Below are positions 54,311 to 64,000 of a DNA stretch of 64,000 bases, piece after piece. Positions within the stretch are counted from its first letter, which is position 1; every line of letters starts with the position of its first letter. The notes under the pieces are model-generated. The model saw nothing but the letters and a program-made list of their open reading frames with translations. It did not search any database and was not told the origin of the DNA. The position numbers and the translations under genes are program-made. The stretch comes from Diphasiastrum complanatum (lineage: Eukaryota > Streptophyta > Lycopodiopsida > Lycopodiales > Lycopodiaceae): the NCBI GenBank assembly GCA_029204225.1, contig CM055097.1:5523620-5587619 (forward strand), given 5' to 3'.

Positions 54311-56626
54311 CATTATGAAGCATAATGAGCAGTTTGACTTTTTCCAACCACGCTGATGCCGCCATGTGGCAGCTTGGCACCTGACACCTATGACGCATAG
54401 GCTGGATGTGCTGCAATTTTTTTATGAAAAATAAATGCCTATTCTGGTTTTTGATTTGTTCAAAAAGTGAGCAAAATAGGCACAAAGTATCCATTACGTG
54501 TATGGCAACCCATCCAAAGGTCTTGGAACTTTGCTCTCTTGACATTTTCAAGATTTAGTTGTGAAGGGAGAGACAATTTTTTTTTTTTGGGTTGGATTTG
54601 GGGGGGGGGGATTCTCATACGATTGAAGTTTCATGTCCACTTCAACCTCTTTTTCACCCGAAATTCACATGTCACACCCTTTTGCAAACTTCAAGGATAG
54701 AAGGAAAACCTTATAAGCCACATGGGCCCCAAGGTTTTTAATTTCAAAATATAAAATTACTAAATTGTCACACTCTAGGTGATTTATCCCTTGTTAAATA
54801 TATAAATATAGAACAATTAGGTGAATATAATTTTATTTATGTACTAAAACCCTTTATGTAATAGATAAGCAAAATTAAGGGTAAGTACGTAATTTAATAT
54901 ATTTCTATCAAAGTTGGGCGAGAAATTTTTGAATTTTGACCACCAAATACAAAAAATTTCAATGAAACAAATAAAATATAGCCAAAATGCGAAAATTAGC
55001 CCAAATAAAGGTGACATGGCATTCATTGATTGGGCGGTTGCAAGAAATGGCAGCCCCTCATTCCTATAACCTTTTGTAAAGGTTGGAAAGCATATTTGGG
55101 CCTCATGCTTTAACTTTGGTGGCACCCAAAGTCCAATGCATGAGTAGATGACATGATCCTAAATGATGCTACAATTATAGCTAATAAAGATAAGAATCCT
55201 TCTTCCACAAGGGTAGTCAAGGGTGATGTTGACACTTTGATGGAGATTGATATTATATTCACCACGACTTTAAGAAAAGGACCATATTGTGACATCCATA
55301 ACAATTGGTTTAAAATCTTTGGAAGAGTATGCTCCTCTTACTTGTTCTCTAAAATCCATCAAGTTTCAAATCATCCAAATGTTTTGTATCCTTTCAATAA
55401 AATGAGGTAGGCCAACTATATGAATCAATCCTTCTTTCCCTACAAATGCTTGTCATTACAAACAAAGCTCACAAACCAAAGAAAAAATGTCATGATCATT
55501 ACCATACATGAATTTGAAACAATGTTTATTTCGAATCAACTCAGAAATAGATAAGCTACTGAGAGTAAATGGATTTTCAAAATGCCTTGAATACCACTCC
55601 CTAAATTCTAGATTGAGTCCATCAAGACCTATGTTGATAAGGTTTTTTCCAGAACTTTTGTTGATAAGTTCCTTATCTTTTTTATCACCACCAAGATCCA
55701 TGGAAAGATCGTCATTTTCTTGGTCAACACCACTATCCACTATGCTACGAACAAACAACACCTTTTATCTTGCCATTTAGATTTTCGATCCACCATCTTC
55801 AAACTCCTTTATGCAGACTTGATGAAGAATACCATGTTTATCCAGTGCATAAGTATGAAGCGTAGAACAATGAAACATAGAAGCCACCAATATAAGACCA
55901 TCAAATCTTTAATTAGGTAGGATGCTCAATTGTATTGAATATCTTGGCCAAGAGTGCATAATGAGATAGATTGAAGGTCCAAGACACCAAGTTGAAGTCT
56001 AGGGGGATTTGATAATCTTGACCCTTAGATGTGATGGTGAAATTATTATTAGAGAAGCTGGACTTTGAAAATCAGTAAATCAACAATGATAAGGATCATT
56101 AGACATCCATCGGAATGAAGGTCTATTAGGTCTTGATGTTAATGCCTTGTGGTTGGATTGGAGTTTGTTGAGCAGAGGCCCAAGAAAGTCGGTGGTAGAT
56201 GTTTTGGATGGGGTAGATTAATTGGAATCAACTACAATTTCTGAAACTGGAGGAGGTAGTGCATTAAGTGTAATGCACAAGTGAGAGGTTGGGCATTCAC
56301 TAGTGGTGGGTTGGAATTCCAAAGAATGATGCTTCGGGGCTATGGATAGGAGAATTAGGAAACAAGAATGGATATGGGAATCTAGTGCAATAATTTTGAA
56401 AAATCATTGTGAGCGAGTGACATAAATGTGAGAATAGAAGGACAAGAAGAACTACGTGAGTAAAATAACAAGTAATTATATTGTAGTATAGAGTATTAGG
56501 GATGACCTATTGGCAAAAGGACGAGTCAAATTGTAGGCTGATATTCTAAGGAATATTTGAGCCATCTTGAAAAGGATACAGACTTAAGCCTAGAACTGGA
56601 TCAGTCAAGTTTAGGCCTTTGCGCCA
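54311..56626. other. Gene-free AT-rich stretch
   Basis: Only weak ORFs. The longest worth noting is 55456-55761 (minus, 101 codons, acidic N-terminus DLGGDKKDKELINKSSGKNL), unrecognised and without neighbours to support it. G and T homopolymers lie at 54,578-54,610. Confidence 0.45.
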
Positions 56627-57267
56627 TGTTGTAACGACTTACCGTTGTTTAGTTCTAAGCCTAAGTCTAGAAGATTGGAACTTAAACTAGTCTGAATAAG
56701 TTCAACTTAAGTGATTTCAATTGTTTATGGTCCATTGGGGGTTTGTCCCACGATACCAATTTAATTAAGTTAAGCCTATGTGGTCTATTTGTCCCATAGT
56801 GCATTTTTGTAATTGACCACCACTCCAAGTATATATAGGAGTGGAAGAGTTCATTTTGGAGAAGAACCTCATTTGCAATACATGCCTATCTTTCTCTCTG
56901 AGTGTTCTCCCTTGTGTGGTTTCATAAATTGTGTTACTTCACATTGTTTTGTATATTATTCATCTGGCAACAGGTTAAGTTAATCTAGGCCCTCCATTCT
57001 CTAGTAGGGTAAGCCTCAGAGGAAGAGATTTTAGGTTAAGTCGTCATTGAATTAGGTTAAGACGTCATTTGGGTTTAGTTGCTAAGTAGAGAAAAGCGAT
57101 TCAGAAGAGTGGATCTTACCCATCAGAATACTCACCCTATGGTCATAGTGCTCTTCCCATCCTCTTGCTTAAGCTAGTTGAAGAAGGCATAGCGTAGACT
57201 AGTTGGGAGACCGCCATAGTCATGCTAGATGGAGCCATAGCCGATGGAAGATGCGAAAGATACAACA
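56627..57267 (+). repeat. Gypsy (Tat/Athila-type) 5' LTR
   Basis: 641 bp with 7-bp perfect terminal inverted repeats TGTTGTA...TACAACA, a TATA-like CAAGTATATATAGG (about 56,826-56,839), and a tRNA-Asp-type PBS right after it. No partner LTR is seen, so the element is truncated downstream. Confidence 0.82.
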
Positions 57268-57268
57268 T

Positions 57269-57282
57269 TGGCGCCGTTGTCG
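57269..57282 (+). other. Gypsy primer binding site (tRNA-Asp type)
   Basis: TGGCGCCGTTGTCG matches the start of the complement of the plant tRNA-Asp 3' end (TGGCGCCGTTGCCG) used by Tat/Athila elements, with one change. Confidence 0.85.
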
Positions 57283-58560
57283 CTCTGTTCTCGTTTTCCC
57301 TACGTTCTTCAAGTTCTTTCTTGCTATTTTTGCTTGTTGCTTCGCATCCTACTTGCTTTTAGCATCCTTTTTTGATGTTCGCATCTTCTTTTATCATCTT
57401 TGCTAAGTTTTTAGGGTTTTTTGCTTTTTAGCCGTCGTTTTTTTTCACTCTTTTAGCCGTCATTTTTTCATCCTTCTTTAGCGATCATTTTTAGGCCCTT
57501 CTTCATGTATTTGCTCTAGGTTTTCAATAGTCTTAAAACTTGAAGGTGGATAGGATGCACAAAAGCTTGGAGGCACGCACTTTGTGTTTTTGAGCAGGGT
57601 TTGAGCATCCACCAACGAGTTTTGAGCAGCCATCAAGCACGCAATCCTTGCAGCCCTCAGCACTCCACCGTTGCAGCCCTCAAACGCCCAACAAGAGTGA
57701 TCCGTTTGTAGCTCGTTTTCATCTGTAGCTTGGATACTTGGACATCAACGCATTTTGAGCAGTTTGAGGTGTGCATTTTTGAAGCAGTTTTCTTCAGCTT
57801 ACCATCGCCACACGTTTTTTAAAGAGCATCGTTTTGAGCAGGGATTCACGAGCTTTTTGGAGCGCACATCATAGAGCACGTTTGGAGGAAAGTTTTGAGC
57901 AGGTTTCCATGCATCATAGAGTGCATGTTTTTGAAGGGCTTCTTGTTTTCCTAGGTGATTTCAGGTGTTCCTTCTTGTGCTTTCAATTGTTTCTTCCCTG
58001 TCCACGGGCTTCTAGCCATCTCGGTTATTTTCAGAACAGCAGGAGACACATCTATCTGGCCCATCAAATCTGTCCACGGGTCCCTGTCCATGATTTCTGG
58101 CTTCTTTGTTGTCCATCAGCTAAAATGGCCCAACACTAAGTATTTCTCAACTGTTTTTCAGAGCAAGGGGCGCATGTATCCACGAGTTTCAAGTTTTTGG
58201 TACACCGAGGTCTCATCCTGTGTACGCCTTCATTCTCTTCATTATTTCATACACCAGCATGCAATCCATCCCCCAACCACGTTGAACTTCATTCATTCAA
58301 CAGTCAAGAGCATAATACCACACCCACCAATCAATCCAGTCCTTCCACGCCATCCTTCTCTTTTTGACTTCAGAGGTTTGTTCGTAGTTTTCCTACTATT
58401 TTTCACAATTTACTTGTGTGTTTCATCAATATTTTAGCTGTTTTCGGACATTTTTTTTCCAGACCTGTGTTCAATGCTTTTTTGGGCTCTTTTTTTATGA
58501 CTTTAGCAGTGTTTTTCCTATTAATTTTTCTTCTTAGCTATTGGAAGCACCACAGTTTGA
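57283..58560 (+). other. Truncated gypsy leader
   Basis: T-rich untranslated sequence with a recurrent TTTTGAGCAG motif (about 57,590-57,905). Short ORFs only (for example 57955-58437), with no Gag or Pol text. The element ends at or before 58.77 kb. Confidence 0.5.
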
Positions 58561-58583
58561 GTCGTGTGCGGGTACTTCTCGTG

Positions 58584-58748
58584 CGAGTCATTTCCACGGT
58601 TTTCAGCTCCACGGATCCAAGTTTGTGCGAGTCATCGTTCACATCTATGCGAGTCATGTGCGAGTCATCTTCTATGCGAGTCATGTGTGAGTAGTAAGTT
58701 TCTTTGCACGAGTCATTTTTTTTGCGAGTCATCGTCTGTACGAGTCAT
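58584..58748. repeat. Array of eight exact CGAGTCAT motifs
   Basis: Copies at 58584, 58628, 58650, 58661, 58677, 58709, 58725 and 58741, irregularly spaced 11-44 bp within 165 bp, plus degenerate copies (TGAGTAGT at 58,688). The complement ATGACTCG contains the TGACTC core recognised by GCN4-type bZIP factors (motif knowledge). Lies between the gypsy leader and LTR copy iii. Confidence 0.85.
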
Positions 58749-58769
58749 CTGTGTTGTGTCGTCGATGTA

Positions 58770-58942
58770 GCATAGGGAGTCCGTCGCTGGGAGCGGGAAC
58801 CTCGCCTTCACCTGCATAGCAAGAAGAGAGAGGGAGAGGAGAGAGAGGAGAAAGAGAGTGGAGAGAGGGAGAAAGAGAATGCCTAGATTGAGAAAGGCTT
58901 TGGGGGCTCGAGCGCCTACCCAAAGCTATTCTATCCCAACGT

Positions 58943-59013
<71 letters not shown>

Positions 59014-59499
59014 TGGAGAAACCAAGAGAGTTTTCTTAGAATGAGAATGGAAGATGATATAATACAAAGGAAATGGCTCCCTTTTATAGATTTTAGAGGT
59101 GAGACTCCTTCACTCTCATTGGCCACTTCATTGGGGCAAGGATTCTAATCCAAGCCTTTAAAATAAACACAACCTAAATCTATTGGTGCTAAGAAAGCAC
59201 AAGGGCATTCACATGTTTCATGTGAGTTTTAAGTTGGACCCTTTTAGCTTTTTTATTTGCAACTTGACTTAGGACCTCTAATGTCATTTTAGAGTTTTAA
59301 GCCCCTAGTCTCTTATTCCTAGGAATTACAACTTGCTACTTGTGCTGGGTTGGGCTTACACGCGCAGGATGCCAGTGCCCTCGCACTTATTTCCCTACTT
59401 ACAATGTACTTTGACGGGGCCCACTAGGTAAGGCTTGGCCAACAATATTTTAAGTGGTGGGACTACTTGTTTATTATTGTGCAGGAAATACCCACAACA
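58770..59499 (-). repeat. LTR of the Gag/KYP family, copy iii (left end approximate)
   Basis: On the minus strand it starts TGTTGTGGGTATTTCC at 59499, shares GCGAGGGCACTGGCATCCTG with copies i and ii, and has a CCAAT box (59118-59122) and TATAAAAGG (59080-59088). A long CT run follows the TATA box. It lies 217 bp beyond the Gag stop, so it is the 3' LTR of that element. Confidence 0.6.
58946..59007. repeat. (GA)31 microsatellite within LTR copy iii
   Basis: A 62-nt uninterrupted GA run in the transcribed CT-rich part of the LTR. Confidence 0.97.
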
Positions 59500-59715
59500 G
59501 GGTCCACGGCCCAAAGTAGTGCCGGTCCCTCGGCACTAGGCTGGAACTGTCGTGAAAGGGCGCTGTTGTCGGTTATTTTATTGTTGGGACATGGCTACTT
59601 CAGAAAAAGCGTGGATAGAATTCGCTTACGGAAAACCTGAGGCTTTATTAGTGGATGATCAGCAAGAACTGGGACTTGCCAGATTTTCAATAATACCCAT
59701 AAGGGTCTTGGGCTG

Positions 59716-61065
59716 CTACATTATGGAACAATGAGACTTTGGTTGAATCTTGCTCGTTGAGGGACAATCATCAACTTTAGTCTTCCCTTGGTCATTGCAC
59801 TTCCCCGTTGAAGGCTGCATGATGGCACTTTTCCTTGGATCTTGTGCTGAATTGCCTTCAAGTTGCCCTGTTGACGCTAGTCCCCTTTGTACTTCATCAC
59901 TAAATTTTTTTTGCAGTGATTGCGCCAAGAGACTTGGTAAAATCCGTTGGACTTCGTCGGATGCCAATTTCTTGACTTCCTCAGTTACCATTAGCATGAT
60001 AGATTCTACCATCTCTGTCTTCTGTGATGGTTTTACTTGTTTGCCCGAGGGTATCTTTGCGTACTTTGGGACTTTTGTCAGATTGTCTTCTTCATCACTC
60101 GCTTCATAGCCTGGTGGCACTAAGATTTTTCTTTTATAGTGCGTTCGAGGTGGAAGGGTCACCACAGGTGCATGTCGATCTACATAGGCCAAATGCCTTC
60201 TGGCTATTTGTGGATTTTTCATCGGGCAATCTCGACATGAATGATTAACTCCACATTGTGAACACAAGGGATCAAATGTTGACGGATCCCCTTGGTGTGG
60301 ACATTCAGCACGACGGTGTTTTTCTCCGCATCCATAGCACCTAACTGAGTGTAGTATGCCATCACCTCTAAGTTGATAGACATATACCGATAATAGATTC
60401 CCCTTAGGATCTTTCACAAAATAGACTGGTAGGTTGTTATGGTCCTCCATTGAATTCGGTGATATGCAAGAGGATAGAACCAAAACTTCTACCTTGCCGT
60501 TGTATGTTGAAGAAACGCGTGATTTAGCCTGTTGCTCTGTATTTTGTCCTTTTAACAAGCGCGGATTTTTTATTGGACACCTGGTATTTGGATGATCTCC
60601 AAAGCAGAAGGTACATTCGTCCTTTTCAAGAAACTTAATAGAGAGAGCATAAGCTTGCTGATAGCTTGAAGTGCAAGGTTCTTGATCTTCTGCTGCACTT
60701 GATCTGCTTGACCTTGCTGCACTTTGTTGCCTTGCATGGGGTTCCATTCTTGTTGGATCATCGCTCGTTGTCGACATTTGTTGCTCTGATTTCCCATCTG
60801 GATAGGGAAAATCCTTTTTCTTGAGTGAGATTTCCATCAAGGCAGCATCCTTACAAAGTTGTGCAAGCGACGCAAAGGATGCTAACTCTTCCATACCAAA
60901 TCTGATCCTTTTGGGCAGTCCAACATAGTATTTTGCCATGATGATCTGTTGGGGAATCGAGGGATCACAATCCTTCACTAGATGATAGATCCGATAGGTG
61001 TAGTCTTGGATTGTTTCAGTAGGGAACTTTTTTAATTTTGATAATCCTACAAGGGCGGTCTCCAT
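59716..61065 (-). CDS. Intact Gag of the Gag/KYP retroelement family
   Basis: 449 uninterrupted codons on the minus strand. Residues about 1-95 resemble a retrotransposon Gag core (KKFPTETIQDYTYRIYHLV, YYVGLPKRIR). Three zinc knuckles follow, all with the uncommon spacing CX2CX3HX4C: CTFCFGDHPNTRC (about 150), CYGCGEKHRRAEC (about 243) and CSQCGVNHSCRDC (about 268). The C-terminal 130 residues are charged with a repeated motif DEVQRILPSL/DEVQRGLAST, likely helical. The Gag N-terminus seems shortened: the ATG frame is closed just upstream and the 5' LTR is missing, with an oligo-T tract at 61,147-61,161. No protease, RT or integrase follows; the 3' LTR starts 217 bp downstream. Would bind and package RNA if expressed (family inference). 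Confidence 0.7.
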   Translation of the reverse strand: METALVGLSKLKKFPTETIQDYTYRIYHLVKDCDPSIPQQIIMAKYYVGLPKRIRFGMEELASFASLAQLCKDAALMEISLKKKDFPYPDGKSEQQMSTTSDDPTRMEPHARQQSAARSSRSSAAEDQEPCTSSYQQAYALSIKFLEKDECTFCFGDHPNTRCPIKNPRLLKGQNTEQQAKSRVSSTYNGKVEVLVLSSCISPNSMEDHNNLPVYFVKDPKGNLLSVYVYQLRGDGILHSVRCYGCGEKHRRAECPHQGDPSTFDPLCSQCGVNHSCRDCPMKNPQIARRHLAYVDRHAPVVTLPPRTHYKRKILVPPGYEASDEEDNLTKVPKYAKIPSGKQVKPSQKTEMVESIMLMVTEEVKKLASDEVQRILPSLLAQSLQKKFSDEVQRGLASTGQLEGNSAQDPRKSAIMQPSTGKCNDQGKTKVDDCPSTSKIQPKSHCSIM

Positions 61066-61230
61066 AGTTCAGCACTAGAATGTCACAAAGTAGCTGGTTG
61101 GTGAATTGCTTCAAGGTTTGCTCAATGATTCTGGTGTTCCAACCCCTTTTTTTTTTTTTCTTTGTGGGAGATGGAAATAAAAAAAAGAAAAGAAAAAAGA
61201 GAGATCAAAATACTTTTGTTCCACCTAGAT

Positions 61231-62717
61231 TCAAACATACAATATATAAAAAAAATTCTTCGCATTTGCACCGAGACCACAACCGTACATGCATTTCAAA
61301 GTCTTCAAATCAGCAGCTAGGTGCCATTCTACAGCAAAGCTTTCTCCTTCAACATTGAGCAATTTGCCTTCATTTTGTGCATGTATTATCTTAGATATAC
61401 TACATTTTTCAAATAGCCACTCCAGTACGTCGTGAGACTCCTTAGGAACTTCAAATGCAGCTATCCACCATATGTGATTTTCGGATTGCACGCTAAATTC
61501 TTTACAATAACTTCCGCCAAATTATTGCAATTCACGATTCATCAATGTGATTGTGACACGTTCAAGTTTACGCCCTTTTACGATTTCTGCTTCGTCCAAC
61601 TTAATAACAAATATAACTTTACCTCCGCAATCTGTAAAATAAAAATTTCATTATGAAAACATATTAGTTGAAAAAAAGCATACAATTGAAAACCGAAATC
61701 CACAATAAATGTTCTTACCATTTGTTCTAACTTCGTAATGTCAGATCATCATCGCTTGGACCTTTTCCAGATCTAAGAATATATTGTTGCCTTGATGATA
61801 ATGAAAACATGTCGGAAGTCCTTTCTTCTTATTGGTTACTGTAAAAGAATCCTCAATATGCTGAAACTCTCCTAATTCAGAGAGCAAAATCGAATTGCAT
61901 TCTCGTTTGGCGGATTCAACAAGTTTATAAATAGGTATTATTTGATGGCATTTTAACCCATTTTTGTCAGAGCATTTCATATACTTCTTCAAAGCTCTAT
62001 ACCCCTTGCGACTCACACCTCCTTGGTCACATGCGTACACCATCTCTTTAACATTTGGATTTGGCTTGAACTTGTCGACTAGCTTTTTTGCAATTCTCAA
62101 ACGAATTGAATCACTTGTTTCATCTTCCACAATCTCCTCATACGTCTTTTACTAGCACCACCACCTGGTGCCAAAGCTTCTAGTTTGTGTCTCTTAGTGT
62201 TTTCATTTTGTGCTTGCTGATCCATCAAGACTCTACGCTTTCGTTGTAAGCCATATATTGTCCTCTGAAATATACTGATTGAAGATTGCAATTCTTCAAT
62301 TTTTGAGATAGAACTAGCAAGCTCTATTTTCAAATTATTTATCTCCTCCTCTAGTTTCATATTTATTTCATGCAATGACTTTAAATTATCATTCATACTC
62401 AAGATATGAATGTTTGCCGTATTTGCCAATGTCTCAACTTGGATTCTTCGAGAATCCATTGCTTGACAATAGCCAAGCAGTCCATTCCGACCATCCCCAA
62501 CAAACTTTAACAAACTATGTACATCAGAAAATTTAGGAGGAGCATCTACCAGTGGATTATGAGGGTATAAATCACCTCTTACCCATAGGTCAATATGTTT
62601 TTTGCCATCTAATCTCCAACAATGCATGTCATACGGATTTAAGTTAACACCCCATGCAGCTTTGGTGGTCGCATAATCCTTCTCTAACTTCACATGTAAG
62701 TGATACTTGGTTGTCAT
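61231..62717 (-). pseudogene. Transposase-like gene, N-terminal half, broken
   Basis: Minus strand. The first block (62717-62097) has CWRLDGKKHIDLWVRGDLYP, then a long coiled coil (SLHEINMKLEEEINNLKIEL). A frameshift near 62,150 leads to 62130-61741 (VKEMVYACDQGGVSRKGYRA). After a gap with stops (perhaps an intron, about 61,740-61,515) comes 61514-61231 (WWIAAFEVPKESHDVLEWLF, EWHLAADLKTLKCMYGCGLG). Order and text (VS.KGYR, then a sheet segment ending ADLK...GLGANAKNF) resemble the same transposase-like family as the C-terminal half at 17.4-18.5 kb (family recall). The gene stops where its continuation would begin. Confidence 0.5.
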
Positions 62718-62983
62718 CTTGACGATATCGAATATCCCAAAAGAATCTATGTAGAACTTTACAATATACCTTAATCAAATGGTGTCAAAGTTCAATGTGA
62801 ACTAACCATTGTGAAGGATTTCAGATAATTCTAGATCCAATCCATGTCCCAAATCTTTGGTTACAATAAGGAGCAAACCAACAATCCTGCCAATGTAGAA
62901 AAATCAGCATCTACATACAAAATGAGATGCAAACTCTAAGAGATATTGATCAAACATGAACCAAAACATCTTTCGTAAGAAAG
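62718..62983. other. Intergenic, boundary to copia G
   Basis: No coding signal. Copia G text begins abruptly near 62,970 without LTR or PBS, so its 5' end is missing. Confidence 0.4.
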
Positions 62984-64000
62984 ATGAAGAATCTATTTCT
63001 ATCACTACATAACTCTGGAATAGAGAACATTGTGTCAACTGAGAAGCAGCTCACATCCTGGTTGAGAGCCTTACCCAGATTATTCCAGATGACAAGAACC
63101 TTGCTCGAAAAAGATCCTGCCATGAACCTTGAAAAGGCGATTGTCAAGATTCGAGAGGAAGTTGAGGCCAGAGAACATCTTGATCACAAAGATGGTTCTG
63201 ACCAGGCCCTCTATGGCAACAAAGAAAAATCAAAAAAGCAATTTAAGCCTAAGAGGGAGTCCAATCAAAGGCAGGATCATGACCAGCAAGCAGAGGGCAA
63301 CTGGAAGACCAAAGGGAGGTCGAAACAACAAGGTGCAGACAAGAAGACTTGTGTGAGATGCAGAAGAGATGGGCATACAGTAGGTACATGTTGGCTCAAT
63401 CCCAAAATTGAGTGTATCCACTGCCACAAGAAGGGCCACACAGCCATGGATTGCCGCCAGAACCCAAGAAACAAGTCAGCACAGAACAGATAGGAGAACA
63501 ACAATAGTTCATCCTATGTCGAAGATCCTGAGAGCTCAAAAATGGGCGAAGAAAGAACAAACAGAAATTGTTCGACCGCCTATATCTGTGAAGACGTGTG
63601 TGCAGCATCAACATCTGACACACATGAGGTGATCCTAAATTCAGGAGCTACCTCACACTTCATGACATCAAGACGAATCATGTCTGATTTCAGAAGTGCA
63701 GATCCCTCAAGATTCATAGTTCTTGGAGATGGATCTAGATATCAAGTGAACGATATTGGTTCACTATGGCTCAACACCAATGGCAGAGACAGATGACTCG
63801 ATGACGTTCTGTTCGTGCCTACTCTGCAACAAGACTTGCTCTCTGTAGCAAGAATAGCAGATGCAGGGATGTGTGTGACATTTTTTGACAAAGCATGCAA
63901 CGGGATTGATGCAAGTACCAGTACTCTCATCGCTCAAGGCAGAAGGAAAGGAAACCTATATCATCTGAAGGTACGCGCACGTGCAGATCAGGTGCATCAG
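62984..64000 (+). pseudogene. Copia G Gag and protease, 5'-truncated, continues beyond the window
   Basis: One plus frame to the window end, broken by TAG at 63491-63493 and TGA at 63794-63796. The Gag C-terminal half (LTSWLRALPRLFQMTRTLLE) is followed by double knuckles CVRCRRDGHTVGTC and CIHCHKKGHTAMDC, then protease. The protease signature reads NSGATSHF rather than DSGATSHF (about 63,643), losing the catalytic Asp. Then VLGDGSRYQVNDIGSLW and VPTLQQDLLSVARI, and the GNLYHL start of the integrase region. Same lineage as copia D/E. Confidence 0.88.

Noticed and set aside
58926..59126. Ser-Leu repeat ORF
   Set aside because: Translation of the GA microsatellite in LTR copy iii.
1..64000. CRISPR arrays, rRNA genes, bacterial operons
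   Set aside because: No regularly spaced repeat-spacer structure, no rRNA-like sequence and no ribosome-binding-site pattern were seen; the sequence is eukaryotic.

Overview
The window looks like nuclear DNA of a land plant with a large, transposon-packed genome. The evidence is Ty1/copia elements primed by initiator tRNA-Met, a Tat/Athila-type gypsy LTR with a tRNA-Asp primer site, an eukaryotic tRNA-Pro(TGG) gene with internal A and B boxes, short GT-AG (and one GC-AG) introns, and a DUF7869-type transposon protein of a kind common in bryophytes, lycophytes and ferns (general knowledge; the species cannot be named from the sequence). No prokaryotic gene organisation, CRISPR array or rRNA was seen.

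Layout: 1-2.6 kb, a decayed coiled-coil retroelement ORF (minus). 3.0-8.0 kb, copia A (minus), two near-identical LTRs and a tail showing it was once part of a tandem array. 8.0-9.3 kb, a DUF7869-type transposon gene cut off by copia A. 9.6-10.6 kb, the 3' end of another copia, into which copia B (10,571-16,988) inserted very recently: 655-bp LTRs with a single difference, a perfect 5-bp TSD, and a nearly complete polyprotein. 17.4-18.5 kb, C-terminal half of a transposase-like gene. 18.6-23.6 kb, an island of three genes: an unknown two-exon gene, a highly divergent histone H3-like gene with a giant tail, and an unknown multi-exon gene. 24.2 kb, a minisatellite. 24.7-30.2 kb, copia C, decayed. 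30.2-36.9 kb, two copies of a Gag/coiled-coil/'KYP' retroelement with its own LTR family. 38.0-48.9 kb, one copia insertion (D+E) split by an inversion of about 6.4 kb and still bracketed by its original TSD. 48.9-56.6 kb, mostly gene-free apart from one tRNA gene. 56.6-58.7 kb, a gypsy 5' LTR, primer site and leader. 58.8-61.1 kb, the LTR and intact Gag ORF of the Gag/KYP family. 61.2-62.7 kb, the N-terminal half of the same kind of transposase-like gene as at 17.4 kb. 63-64 kb, the start of a further copia (G), running off the window.

The host-like gene candidates are the tRNA gene and the 18.6-23.6 kb island. Almost everything else is mobile-element sequence of different ages. The observations most likely to be new are the H3-like protein, the Gag/KYP retroelement family lacking any visible pol, the TSD-bracketed inversion, and the striking excess of TAG stops at glutamine positions in unrelated decaying ORFs.
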